Positions 12,020 to 23,900 of a stretch of DNA of 64,000 bases are shown in pieces. Each line of letters begins with the position of its first letter. Position 1 is the first letter of the stretch. A model generated the notes under the pieces. The model ran no database searches. It was not told the origin of the DNA and saw only the letters and a list, made by a program, of their open reading frames with translations. Source of the stretch: Phlegmacium glaucopus (Eukaryota > Basidiomycota > Agaricomycetes > Agaricales > Cortinariaceae); the NCBI GenBank assembly GCA_015039465.1, contig MU130364.1, positions 152,062 to 216,061 on the forward strand. Direction: 5' to 3'. The position numbers and the translations under genes are program-made.

Positions 12020-12704
12020 CGGCTAGTCCCTCGGCCATTGGACGAACCTCGTCGCCTCACCTCTCCACCTCCAAGTACAAAACCTGCCTCTCCTCACCTC
12101 TCAGTGGAACGTAAATTAATAAGTTTTTGATCCTTGACTGAGTACCCTCCATTATATTCGCAGCTTGCACGCGATGATCAAGAACTCCTAAAAATTATGC
12201 GCAAAAAGTCCACGCTCTAGAAGCCTGACCAGTAGATCACGGCGAAACCCATGCAAGACCTCGAAGAACGTCGCGCTGAATCGCAACCTTTCTTTCCCCA
12301 AGCTTAAGGCCAATCTCGGAAAACTCCAAGACGAGCTCACCTGGTGCAAATCATAAACAGCAACCAAATGCAAACGTCACAACTCGCCTTGTTGACGCAT
12401 AACAACAGCTATAAATGGCTATGGAAGATATGGGAGAGGTGGCGGAGGTGGTTGAGGCAGAGTTGAAGAAGAATTGTCTGTTGCGAAAAACAACATGAAA
12501 CGACTCAAGGAGGCTCTTATGGTATGGCACCTCTCATGCCGATCGTTATTCTACCGTATGACACTTTTTTGGGTTGTCAGGTTGCGAGACCTGAAGCAAG
12601 GAACGGATTAAGAACATCGTAAAACGTATATCCAAAATGGAGTTGCCACCGGTGAGAAACTTTCTCTCTCTCCTGGAGGCGTAATCTGGTGCCTTGCATC
12701 ATCA

Positions 12705-13215
12705 AAAGCATCTTACGAAAACAAAAAACAGTTTGTGATATCATTATCCTTGTTTTCATTGCTCAATGCCTAACCATCGTCATCGGAACGGACGTCAATG
12801 ACATCCAAATTCCAACTCTCCCGAAGATTGAAGCTCTTGAGGACAACTTGAGGAGTCATCCATGTCAAGATTTTGGACTACACTATCAAACCAATTCCGA
12901 GAACTCGTTACGCAACCTCACCTTTATAACCGACACAACATTGACATCTGCGTTTCTAAAATAACCAAAGTGCATATCCTCCTGTTGTGTCGAATTTATG
13001 AGTGCAGTGCTTACCTTGACTTTCGGATGCTCTAGCGCTATTCCAGATCCAACAGGGTGCTCGGAGTCGGTTGACTAAACACATGTGTGACCAGCTGAGA
13101 TACCTTTCCTTGTCTATTCATTCGACGTATCCAAGATGACCTCTTCATTCTCCTCAACATCTTGAGATTGGAGACACAAGTAGAGGTCTTCGGTGATAGT
13201 TCAGTGCCTCTTCAC
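12705..13215. other. Block present only in the right inverted-repeat arm
   Basis: Flanking sequence on both sides (ending '...gcatcatcaaaa' and resuming 'tgtgacatccc') is contiguous in the left arm near 1960. The block is therefore an insertion here or a deletion there. No TIR, LTR or target duplication is evident, and no recognisable coding sequence was found. Confidence 0.45.
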
Positions 13216-13589
13216 ATTGTGACATCCCTTGCTTACCTTCCTTCCTTTCCCCAGTCCTTTCCCTTCGCGCTTATGCCCTGGGCTGAAATGCGATCTCATC
13301 ACCAACATCAAAATTAACGACAATGTCAAGTCCAAACTCCACCTTTATCCCCTCCATGAACATGGCCCTGCCCAAGTCCACCATGCAAATGGAGAGGGTG
13401 CGATATATTACATCAGTCAACGACGTGAACAACATTAATATCGCTACCTCTCAACGGCTCTAACATCAACATAACATCAACATTATCGACGCTCAACTTC
13501 GCTTTGCCCCCCATCAAACGCCGTCGTCCTCCCATCCCTTAGTCATTCGTTGCTGCCAATCTGTGAGTTGCGGACCATTAAACCTACAC

Positions 13590-13700
13590 TAAAACGGAGA
13601 CATCTCAAAAAATGCTCTAGCAAGGGAAAACAGGATGATGAGTCGATTCCTTCAGTGGATAACCCCGGGCCCTACGTTTTCTTCTGCGAGGAGTCTTGAT
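13590..13700 (+). pseudogene. Zinc-finger family 3' fragment
   Basis: The plus-strand reading gives RRHLKKCSSKGKQDDESIPS followed by 'DNPGPYVFFCEES' and a stop. This is the last finger's HxxxC portion and tail of the zinc-finger family. It mirrors the fragment at 1326-1523 on the other inverted-repeat arm. Confidence 0.55.
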
Positions 13701-16201
13701 TATTCACGAGCTTTCCATCTTCCGAACCCACTCTCACTTATTCTTAATGTTATATAGAGTAAAATTATGTGGAGAGTAAAACGGGGTTTCGGTTACTCTC
13801 TTTCTATTTGTACCTCAAAATACTTTACTTTAATTGCCCCCGCGTCCTCTTATTTCATAGTTTCACCTAGCACCTTTTTGCGAACGACCTCAACGCCGTA
13901 AATTCTTGATTTTTATATTACTCATATTGCAACAGCGACTCGCATCGTAGATATATTTTCATTTTTTCCTTAACCCTGGTTCTAACATCGACATTATCGA
14001 CGTCACATCAACTTCGCTTTGTCGTCGTTCTCCGATCCCTTGACCATCCGTTGCTATCCCGCCAACCTGACGGTCGACCACCCATTAAATCTAGTCATGA
14101 TTTGAAGTTTGCTCGAGAGGAATGGGAAAGCAGGCTGGAGGAAGAGAGCCTATGACGTACCTCGCAGCCGGAGGACCTTGTAAGTACTAAAACGAACCGC
14201 CTCCCCAGTGACAAAGAGGGTAGGAGCATCATGTCCCTCTAAAGAATGAACGCCGTTTGGTATGTGATACCAAAATAAATGGACCCACTACCGGGTTTTG
14301 TGGTAGACTGCCTGTTCTTATTCCTTGTCTCGATTGTCCTCTGTCTTCTGTCCCGCTATCAGTTGACGGCACTTGCATTTGACGAGTTCCGCTGATTTAA
14401 TATGACGGTAGCTGGCAAACTCAGATCCCTCCCTTATTTCTTGTCTTTAACTCACGTACTACTGAACGACCACCAGGGTAAGACTGCCGAGAGTGTTCTT
14501 GATGGGCCACCACATGTAATACCTATCGCTTGGGGTAAGGTATTCGGTAGTTTTACTTATAGTACTCTATCAACTTGAATTCTTGCGTTTTTGTGCAGAG
14601 TGTATTTGACTGTGGGAAGAGCAAACCCACGAGTTCGTAGAGCCACGACACTCTTCTCTTGACTATCATCATGTCTAGCCAAAGACCATCGAGCCATCGT
14701 ATAGCCCAAATTGCTGCATCTTTCAGAAGGAAGTTGTTTTGGCACTCTTCAGACTCGCCCACACCATCATCGATGGACGTGGATTCAAGGTCTGATAGCT
14801 ACAAAGCGACGACATATGCAGGGACAAGGTGAGCGGCTGACTTACTAATGGATTTAATAAACATCCCTGATATTTTTAAGTGGTTTTCCGTCGTCAATGG
14901 CCCCTATGGTCGGCATCGATCGCGCACCCGCCACCGTAGCAGTTGCCGGTACAGAAGCACACGGAATATCTTCCCTAATTTCTGTACCTGTATCGGCATC
15001 GATGTCTGCTGTGACCAGGCAGTCTAGTATCCCAGGACCAGAAAATCCACCCACAGTCCGTAACAATGTTGCGAGCGCGACCATCGTCCCTAATTTCTAC
15101 TCATTTAACAGATCTTACCAAACATTGAGGTTCCGATATCGCCCTCCTCGCCTGATGTCATATTGCAAGACAACTTGGAATCCACGGAATCAGAACAAGA
15201 TTCCTTGGTGAGTTTCTTACACTATGCCTCGGTTGTCATTGATGATCGGCAGACTCAACGTTCTGGCTCGGGTCTCTTGTCAAATGCCCAGAATATACTC
15301 ATCCCTGGTGGTACTTTTGTAAGCCTTTCCCATGGGCAGCATAAATAATTAGTAATAATTGTGCATAGGTGAACTGTGAGAACTATTATAATCTCCCTAC
15401 TAAGACTGGCGAAGGGCAGATGAAGATCCCTGTACGTCAAAAACCAAACTCCAGTCCATTCTTTACTGGGCGGAAAGATGTCCTTGACAAACTCGGGAAG
15501 TTTTTTTTCCATCGTGCTCATAGTAGTCTAATGACGAGGCGCTGCCATCTCCTCTGGGGAATTGGAGGAATTGGAAAGACCCAGATCTGTCTCAAGTTCA
15601 CAGAAGATATGTTTGACAGGTAGGTTTTTTCACATTGCCAATCACAACACTGGATACCATTTCTTGCTCTAGTTTTTCACATATATTCTGGGTTGATGCT
15701 TCCTCTAATGAGAGTATGACAATGTCTCTCAAGGGCCTATCCAGCCTTCCTACTGCACAAGCTTCTGGTGTGGATGGCTCAGTTGAGTCTGTTCTCCAGT
15801 GGATATCTTGTATCCAGGGGGAATGGTTGATTGTGTTTGACAATGCTGATGATCCTCTTCCTGAGGAAGTGTACAAGTTCTTTCCCCCAGGTAACAGAGG
15901 TAATATTCTGATTACTAGTAGAAATAGATCCATGGGGAGGATCACATCATTTGAGAATAGCACTGAGATCCATGAAATGGAAGAGCCAGATGCTATAACT
16001 CTACTTCTCAAGGCTAGCTGTTTGGATGCAGCTGAGCATATAGAAGTAGCTAAAGAGATTGTGACTGAACTTGGTTGCATTCCTCTTGCTGTTAATCATG
16101 CTGGTGCTTATATTGAAGCTGGTAAATGTGATATAAAGAAATATCTGGCACAACTCTCTTTGCATCATCAGACTCTTATGTCAGATGCTACATTCAGAGG
16201 T

Positions 16202-16795
16202 TGTTAAGTTTAAAACAAAGGAGAAGTCACGTCGGAGTTACTCCGGAACGGACGGAACGGAACCGGAACAGTAACCCGGAAAGGACGTTGGCCTCAGCGT
16301 ATGTGCTGTGCCGCCCAGCTCCTAAGGGGTCCTGATTTCGGAACGGAAGAAAAAGTAATAAGTCGGAAGACCTCAGTGACTTAGAGGAAAAACAAGAGGA
16401 GGGGAACTAAGTTGATATTCGAACTAAGGGAAAACATACAAGTTCGAGTACTTTAAATATAAAAAGAATTGCAACAGAAATATAGAATATAAATATAAGT
16501 GCTGCGCTCTGCTCCCGGGAAAGGTCCTGCATTCTTGGGTGAATAATCCATGGCTAGTGTGCTGACTGATAGTGGGAAAGTGATGACAAAGGAATAGTGT
16601 TATGACGAAGGTGTGGTAAGGTGTTTGGAATATCGTCGGAAGAGTCGGAATGATACGGAGAAGTCTCGGAGTTGGACGTAGGAGGAGTAGAGTCGGAAAC
16701 GAGGGAGAGTACTGGAATGGAGTACGGACTACCGGAAACGACTCCAACGGAGTCGGACCGGAGTAACATGTGACGGAATGTGACGGAATGTAACA
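16202..16795 (-). mobile_element. Solo LTR, family A (copy 1), inside the receptor exon
   Basis: It begins TGTTAAG and ends TGTAACA, with a perfect 5-bp target duplication GAGGT at 16197-16201 and 16796-16800. It is 594 bp long. The reverse complement matches family A copy 2 at 26454-27013. In that copy's orientation a TATA-like 'tatatttaaa' lies in the middle, so this copy is taken as minus. No internal retrotransposon remains, so it is a solo LTR left by recombination between LTRs. Confidence 0.93.
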
Positions 16796-18770
16796 GAGGT
16801 GCATCAAATTATGATCGAACAGTATATGGAACTTGGGATTTATCTTTTAAAGAAATAGAGAGGAGAGCTAGTGGGAAATCCACCACTGGGGATGCACAGG
16901 TTGCCCAGGCTGCCATCCTAATTCTTCACATATGTGCTTTCTATCATCATAGTAATATTTCTAAAGAGATATTCAAATCTGCTGCTGAGAGGTCCAGTGG
17001 ATATGTTGTTGATAGTGAGGTAGCTGAGAAGCTACCCCTGGCAATCACTTCACTGGATAAGACCCTGCTTGCCACAGACAATAATGGTCATTGGGATGGC
17101 TTCATATTTGGGCAGGGCATTGGTGTACTTCTGTCATTCTCCTTGATGAGAAGAGGACAATCATCTGAAATGCTTTCAATTCATCCTTTGGTTCATTGCT
17201 GGAGTAGGGAGCAGATGTTGAAATCTGAGCAGCAACGAGTATGTCAGATAGGAAGCATAATCTTATCCTGTGCAATTCCAGGGAGATTTACAACTAAGGA
17301 TTATGTACTGCGACGGTTGATTTTTCCACATATTAAGGCAAATGAGATATATAGCAGTGAGATGGGACTTCATAGAGAGTACTATGATGATAAATACAGC
17401 AATTTTGCACTAGTAATGGGGGAGAATGGAGACTGGAACAATGCAGAGCAGTTGCGTGTTCAAGTCATGGACATAAGGAAGAAGTTACTTGGTGCAGAAC
17501 ATCCAGCCACCCTCACAAGCATGGCAAATCTAGCAGCCATATACTGTGATCAGGGAAGGTGGAATGAGGCAGAGCCACTGGAGGTTCAAGTCATGGACAT
17601 GAGGAAGAAACTGCTTGGTGCAGAACATTCAGATACCCTCACAAGCATGGCCAATATAGGAAGCACATACCACAACCAGGGAAGGTGGAATGAGGCAGAG
17701 CAGCTGGAGGTTCAAGTCATGGACATGAGGAAGAAGCTGCTTGGTGCAGAACATCCAGACACCCTCACAAGCATGGCAAATTTAGCAAGCACATACCGTA
17801 ATCAGGGAAGGTGGAATGAGGCAGAGCACCTGTTTGTTCAAGTCATAGACATGCGGAAGAAGCTGCTTGGTACAGAACATCCATCCACCCTTACAAGCAT
17901 GGAAAATCTAGGAAGCACATACCATAATCAGGGAAGGTTTAATGATGCAGAGCAGCTGTTTTGTCAGGTAATGGACATGAGGAAGAAGCTGCTTGGTGCA
18001 GAACATCCATCCACCCTCACAAGCATGTCAAATCTAGCATGCACATACTATAATCAGGGAAGGTGGAATGAAGCAGAGCAGCTGTTCATTAAAGTCATGG
18101 ACATGAGAAAGACACTGCTTGGCACAAAACATCCAGACACTCTTATAATCATGGCAAATCTGGCAAGCATATACTCTAATCAGGGAAGGTGGAATGAGGC
18201 AGAGCCACTGAATATTCAAGGTATAGACATGAAGAAGAAGCCTGTTGGTGCAGAACATACAGAAACTGTCACAGACATGTCAATCCTAGCATCAACATAT
18301 CGTAATCAGGGAAGGTGGGATGAGGCAGAGCGGTTAGAGGTTCAAGTAATGGCCATGACCAAGAAGCTGCTTGGTGCAGAACATCCACTTACCCTCACAA
18401 GCATGGCAAATCTAGCAACCATCTACCATAACCAGGAAAGATGGAATGAGGCAGAGCCACTGGAGGTTCAAGTCATGGACATGAACAAGAAGCTGCTTGG
18501 TGCAGAACACCCATCCACTCTCATAAGCATGGCAAATCTAGCTGGTGCATACTGTAAACAAGGAAGGTGGAATGAAGCAGAGAAGTTATTTGCTCAAGTC
18601 ATGGATGTGAGGAAGAAGCTGCTTGGTGCAGAAAATCCATCCACCCTCACAAGTATGGAAAACCTAGCAAGCACATACCATAATCAGGGAAAGTGGAATG
18701 AAGCAGAACAGCTTGCATTTCAAGTCATGGACATGAGGAAGAAGCTGCTTGGTACAGAACATCAAGACAG

Positions 18771-19131
18771 TGTTAGGAGACATAGGCTAGTGTAATGGGA
18801 CAACCACCACACTTGCTAACTTAGGGAGAAGGGTATTGCCAGTAACCCAAGTTTATATGAAGGTGTCATATCTAATATACATGAGGACCAGAGTAACTAC
18901 CCTTGGCCCTTATAATGATCATATGTAAGAAAGTAAATATAGGACACACATTCTGTCAGGAACATGTGATAAGTATCTACCTGGAGACACACATGTGTAA
19001 CTACTTACTAATAGATGGCAGGTGGTAATCCTGTGAATCCATGCTTATCAATGTTCATGTACCATACTAGTGAGAGGTCATGATGGAGTATGCAGGCATA
19101 TGTGTGTGTACCTACATAGTGTCCTCTTACA
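18771..19131. mobile_element. Solo LTR, family E, in the receptor 3' end
   Basis: A 361-bp element running from TGTTAGGAGACATAGG to GTGTCCTCTTACA, flanked by the 5-bp duplication GACAG at 18766-18770 and 19132-19136. The short imperfect palindromic ends (TGTTAG/CTTACA) and 5-bp duplication fit an LTR. It interrupts the last TPR-coding repeats. No second copy was found in the window. Confidence 0.85.
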
Positions 19132-19222
19132 GACAGCCACACAATCTAGAAAACACCTACTATAATCAGAGAAGATGGAATGAAATAGAGAAATTGCACT
19201 TTGGAATAAGGAAAAGACTGAG

Positions 19223-19657
19223 TGTTACAACTTCAAACGGTTCAGATGACTCTGACCGTAGACAGTTGTATAAAGATGAGTTTGCCATTCAGGGTGAGCT
19301 CAAAAGAGTACCAAGAGAAATTGTCTCAAGGAATTGTCTTAGGAGTTTGAGGAAGATCAAGATAGAAAGGTGGGTACAATTCTCAAGAACTAGCTAGAGA
19401 ATACAGTTGGTGTAAATACGGTATTTATACTAAATAGATGAGTTGTGCATAGGTATGAGTCGCCCTCATGAAAAGAGTGAGTCATAGGTAAAAATAGAGA
19501 TGACTCATACGATGAGTCATATGCATATTTGTGAAACAATGAAAAAGTAAAGGTAAACATGTGTAAATGGAAATGAAAAAGGAATGTTGAACATATGTAG
19601 GTGAAACAGTCTCGTGTTTGGTGGAGTTAAAGAAAAAGAAAAATAAAGTTTGTAACA
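19223..19657 (+). mobile_element. Solo LTR, family C/D (copy 1), in the receptor 3' remnant
   Basis: A 435-bp element starting TGTTACAACTTC and ending TTTGTAACA, with the 5-bp duplication CTGAG at 19218-19222 and 19658-19662. It shares the stretch ATGTAGGTGAAACAGT and general layout with the LTR at 24293-24672, in the same orientation. It sits 91 bp downstream of the family E LTR, within a decayed TPR remnant (NTYYNQRRWNEIEKL). Confidence 0.88.
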
Positions 19658-20850
19658 CTGAGTACAGTGGAAATCATGTATTACACAGGAATAAAGTGAT
19701 TTATATCTAAGCAATGAGTTTGACCCAAGACAAATAAGACCCCTAATGCCTATCTCCCTTCCCCTTTACCCCCTGTTGCATAATGGGGTGAGCCCCAGGT
19801 GATCCTATACCCTGATGTAGCCCAGCAAGGAACACTGTTTACAATAGTGCTTGGAAGTCTGGTCTTAAAACTGCAAGGGAGCTGTTAACTGGGCTGGACT
19901 GGACTGGTTGAAGACCAGACCAGCAGTCCATTTTTTTGAAATTTGAGAATTAAAGACTGAAAAAAGACCAGTCTTGATGAACCGGTCTTTAAGGTTAAGA
20001 CTGGTCTAAAATGTTATAGATTTAGTGCTAATTTTTCCCTTTCTAAAAAGCCTAAGATCATAAAAAATGAATAAAAACTGGCTGAGAAATAAATAAAACT
20101 GTAAAATATTTGCTAAAATTGGACATTTTACTAATAATATTGTAGAAAATCCAAATCTTAACAGAATTAAATGTTCTTGGTCTTGTTTGCATCAGGAAAA
20201 ACACTTTGGCTCTAAGAGTCTCTCAGAGCAACCTCAAAAATTTAAGTGTACAAACCATAAAAAAATGCATTTGAAACATATTTATTTTTTTGAGGTTGGT
20301 CTGAGAGACTCCAAGAGTAGCTAGAGTGTCTTAGAGCTAAAGTGTTTTTCCTGATGTATCCAAGGACACCTCAGGACAACCTAGGACAGCATAGATAAAA
20401 TTTGAGTGTCACACATTTGCTCAGGACACCTTTAGTGTATCCTGGTGCATTGACCATCTGGATTAAATCACATCAGGAGGCCCTGGGAGTCCTTTACTAG
20501 TAGAATTTATGATTTTTGCTAGACAATATTCAACTGCTGTGTCCAGGAAAGTATTTTGCAATTTTCTCAATAAGGAGAGCTGCTATTAATATAATTCAAA
20601 CATATTCAGGGTACTAAAACAATTCTCTGCCATCTTTTTTTTTTAAAATTCCTTTTTTGGAATTTTATGTAATCTACCCTGACCCACCACCATATGCTCG
20701 AAATCATGTGATCATGTGACCAATGGTCTGTGCACCATCCAAAAGATATATAAACCACCCACAATTTTGTTTTCTTATTTCCTACTTCCCCCAGTATTAT
20801 AGTACTATATACCTCTGTATCACTATTTTATTATTATTTTATTACTAGTA
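19658..20850. other. Non-coding repeat-derived stretch
   Basis: No gene is seen. At 19850-20010 there are repeated AGACCGGTCT/AGACCAGTCT-like palindromic words. The region also contains the small inverted-repeat element listed separately at 20188-20355. Confidence 0.45.
20188..20355. repeat. Small inverted-repeat (MITE-like) element
   Basis: The left end GCATCAGGAAAAACACTTTG and the right end AAGTGTTTTTCCTGATG are near-perfect reverse complements. The similarity continues inward (GAGTCTCTCAGAGCAACCTC versus GAGGTTGGTCTGAGAGACTC). The element is about 165 bp. A target duplication is not clear. Related CATCAG / CCTGATGC ends occur near 20470 and 22020-22110, suggesting a small family. Confidence 0.55.
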
Positions 20851-21505
20851 CAGTATTTGACCGGTCCTTTGTACACCATGGGTCCTTTGTACAGTTGGGT
20901 TTTTTGAGATAATTAGGCATTTCCACAATATTGAATCTTTTCTACACATCAGGACAACCCATGGGCATTATTAATACACAAATTGGAGGGTAGGAAATAG
21001 GTGGGTGGGTTTTGGTGCCTGAGATACCCAAATTGGGTAATTCCATCAAATATGTATTTTGGCTCTGAAATACTAATTATGTGAAATTCTACAATTTTTG
21101 TTTCTCAGATATATAATGCTATCCTAACTATGCAGCCTAAAAAATAAAAATTGGAATTAGGTAAGAACTCATTGAGTAAATGGCAAAATACTGACTGGAG
21201 AGGTGAAAGGAGGACACTGAAACCTAACATTACAAATCAGGGTAAACCCCGGTTTGGCAAAAATGTGATCGGCATATAAGTAAAGACTGGTGTACAAAGG
21301 AATTAGAAATGGGTTCTGAAAACATGTCTGTCTTGAGTTGGGAATTAATCAACATATACTGCACCTCCAGCCATGAAATTTGGCACATTTAATTAAGAGA
21401 TATATAGCTACATAATGGTATAGAATTTTAGATACTTTATTGAGAACCCCATATTGAAAAACAAGCAAACATTGTTTTGGTGTACAAAGGACTGGTCAAA
21501 TACTG
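20851..21505. mobile_element. Tc1/mariner-like MITE with 27-bp terminal inverted repeats
   Basis: The left end CAGTATTTGACCGGTCCTTT and the right end (reverse complement) CAGTATTTGACCAGTCCTTT continue for 27 bp with one mismatch. Both ends are flanked by TA (20849-20850 and 21506-21507). CAGT termini and a TA duplication are typical of the Tc1/mariner group. The 655-bp interior carries no transposase ORF, so it is non-autonomous. Confidence 0.85.
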
Positions 21506-21520
21506 TATATATGATGTTTA

Positions 21521-21932
21521 TGTTAGGGGACACCCGACTTTAACCCAAACCTCAACTCTAGAATCATACACCCCACCTTTCCAACGACCTCCAACCTTCC
21601 GTCCAACTCTGCTTCCGTCACTGGTTGACTCCGGAACCCCATAGTTCTGCTCCGACTCCGGTCCTCTGATTCATCCGTCTTTTATTTCTATTTTTCATAT
21701 CGCACCACTTCTTAATTAATTAATTAATTATTATCATATCATTCCTTTATTTATTCTATATCTCCATTATGTCCATATTAGTACTTAAACACCCCCAGCC
21801 TAGCAGGGATCCCCATCCTTTCCTCTTTGGATCCCCTGCTAGGTAAGTCACTTGTAGATATCTTTTCTGAAATATTATTAACTTTGGATCCCCTGCTAGC
21901 TTGACTAAGTCAGCGTTGCAGTTGCCCTAACA
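21521..21932 (+). mobile_element. Solo LTR, family B (copy 1)
   Basis: A 412-bp element running from TGTTAGGGGACACCC to GCAGTTGCCCTAACA with the 5-bp duplication GTTTA at 21516-21520 and 21933-21937. It contains a TTAATTAATTAATTAATTA run and two GGATCCCCTGCTAG motifs. The copy at 25052-25463 has exactly the same length in inverted orientation. Strand is assigned arbitrarily relative to that copy. It lies only 15 bp from the mariner-like MITE. Confidence 0.92.
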
Positions 21933-21937
21933 GTTTA

Positions 21938-22514
21938 GAATAATTGAATATGATTTTATTATATTATTATTATTCTGTTGTGTGAGACTATTCAAATATC
22001 TGGTTTATATATGCTCTAGCATCAGATCCAAAGGGACTAAGGCTGCCTCAGGTTGCTCTCAGGTTGCCCCAGGCTTAAAGCATCCTTAGACTGTCCTGGG
22101 GCAAAAATCCTGATGCGGTTAGTCAACTCCTTAAGAATTGATTCAAAAAGGCCCTACAAGATTACAAAAACAGCACTCTACAGTCACTATATATTAGGGA
22201 TAATTCTACTCAGAAACCCCAGGTTTCTTCTGCATTTGGTAGAAACCCTCCCTCCATCAACTGATGGGCTAATTTGTAGAAACCCTATGTTGGAGATGAA
22301 TCCAAATGTGCCAGGAGCATGCTGTGGACCAGTGCCAGTCTGCCCTTTTGGACAGGTCACATGACCTACTCCTTGTCACAATATAAGTTGTATATTTATC
22401 TTATTTACTCTATAATTGTGTTATCTAAAATGTGATATTTGACGGCTAAAAGCTAAGTACAAAAAGAGAAGAAGAAATACCTGCCTCACACAAGGAGTCA
22501 GGAGTGAGGGAGGG
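21938..22514. other. Non-coding stretch between LTR B1 and the hAT-like element
   Basis: A short inverted repeat pairs GCATCAG near 22018 with CTGATGC near 22110, resembling the ends of the element at 20188. An ORF at 22053-22364 has no family resemblance. Confidence 0.4.
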
Positions 22515-23079
22515 GTTTGGCCTAGTGATGCCAAAGTTCGGTTCTGAACCGATGCAAGAACCGAGAACTGAAAGAACCTAACCGTCGGTTCAGGTTCAGT
22601 TCACTTCAGTCCAAGGATTTTGGGCTGTCACTTCGGTTCTCGGTTCTCACATTTCTAAAAATTTGAGAACCAGGTTCAAACTGGTTCAAACCAAACTTTC
22701 TGTCAACATTTTTTTTCTAATTTTTCCATGCAGAATTGAATTTAAAATCTATAAAATATTGTTAGGTGCCAGACAAGTGCCAGAACCCATATTTTGGGAG
22801 TCGGAGTTTTAAAAATCTCATTGACTCTCAGCTATCAAAAAAACACAACAACGCAACATGAACAACATCAGCGATAACAATGCTAACACCAACAACTCCC
22901 CACTAGGGAAGTTATTTTTGGTGAGTTTCTTGATTTAATTAATACAATATGACTATGAAATCACACAGGGATGACAACAATAATCACAACAACAATTAGC
23001 AAACAATAACGGACATGGACACTACCTCTTCCAAGGTATTTTTTCAGGTTTTGATGTATTTCTAATGTAGACTATGACA

Positions 23080-23900
23080 GGTAAATGATGATGAACAAAG
23101 ATGCTGAATGGATGACAACAAATGACAACAAACAAACACACAACAAATGCCAAAAATGGATGAATGAACATAAAGAAACAACAACAAACAATGAACCAAG
23201 GACAATGAATGGACAAATGCCGAGCAGAACAATGACGAGCACCCCTACTACCTTGGCAGGTATTTTTTTTAAATTTACATTTAAATCTAATATAACCTAC
23301 TACAGACAAACAATGAACAATGAACACCAAAACATGAATGAATGCCAAAAATGAATGAATGAACATAAACAAACAACAACGAACCAATGAACCAAAGACA
23401 ATGAATAGACGAATGCAAGATAATACCATGACAACCACGACCACTATCTTTGACACCACCACCCGCAGCAACGTCCCTCATAGAAATGGCTCTCGCTATA
23501 TCTGATCCTAGAATGATGTCTGACATGACAACTTTGACCACTGCTTTTCCTGATTCCATTACTGTTGATACCAGCTGATAACAAGGATATTAGTTATCCT
23601 GGTCCCGTTCCACCATCAGACAATGTATGATACTTAAATTCTAATTATTGGAACAATGACAACAACAGATGACGAATGAATGAATGAATGAATGATGAAT
23701 TAACACAAACAAACAACAACAAATGCATGAATGAATGGACAACAGACAGATGACAAACAAATGGATGGATGACAAACAAATGAACAACTTGAAACGACAA
23801 ACAAACATGAACAAACAACAATGACAAATGGATGGAGGAATAATGAACAAACAAACAAACAATGAATGAACATAGACACACAACTTTTTAACACATCAAA
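23080..23900. repeat. Low-complexity AACAAATG/GAATGAATG-rich tract
   Basis: Degenerate simple repeats of AACAA, ACAAATG and GAATG words fill this stretch. They create long but meaningless Cys/Phe/Val/His-rich ORFs on the minus strand. It forms the interior of the hAT-like element. Confidence 0.8.

Larger units (their letters stand above)
12020..15210. repeat. Right arm of the large imperfect inverted repeat
   Basis: This is the reverse-complement counterpart of 1-2690. It ends in the 5' part of the receptor gene at 14671, just as the left arm ends in the receptor fragment. It carries a zinc-finger 3' fragment at about 13590-13700. Spacing between the arms is about 9.3 kb. It is longer than the left arm because of an extra block at about 12705-13215. 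Confidence 0.75.
14671..19222 (+). pseudogene. NB-ARC/TPR NOD-like receptor, interrupted by solo LTRs
   Basis: Fungal NOD-like receptors couple a nucleotide switch to a repeat sensor and are linked to non-self recognition and programmed cell death. Exons inferred in phase: 14671-14828, 14881-15067, 15112-15207, 15253-15318, 15369-15619, 15673 onward. The N-terminus is Ser/Pro-rich, then SNAQNILIPGGTFVNCENYY. The NB-ARC follows: P-loop GIGGIGKTQ (about 15560), Walker B WLIVFDNADDP, GNILITSRN, and the GLPL-type GCIPLAVNHAGAYI. A winged-helix-like linker precedes about eleven 42-residue kinesin-light-chain-type TPRs (from about 17410). A 594-bp solo LTR sits after the codon for Gly in ATFRG. Removing it and one target copy rejoins ATFRGASNYDRTVYGTW in frame. 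The last TPRs are damaged independently (about 10 nt lost near 19137) and hit by two more LTRs. The ancestral protein looks complete; the present gene is probably dead or truncated. Confidence 0.85.

Noticed and set aside
16424..16807. ORFs of 127 and 71 codons on the minus strand inside the receptor
   Set aside because: They lie within the family A solo LTR, and equivalent frames occur in copy 2 at 26447-26815. LTRs do not normally encode proteins and no domain is seen.
18034..18258. Minus-strand ORF across the TPR region
   Set aside because: It is the antisense shadow of the repeated TPR codons.
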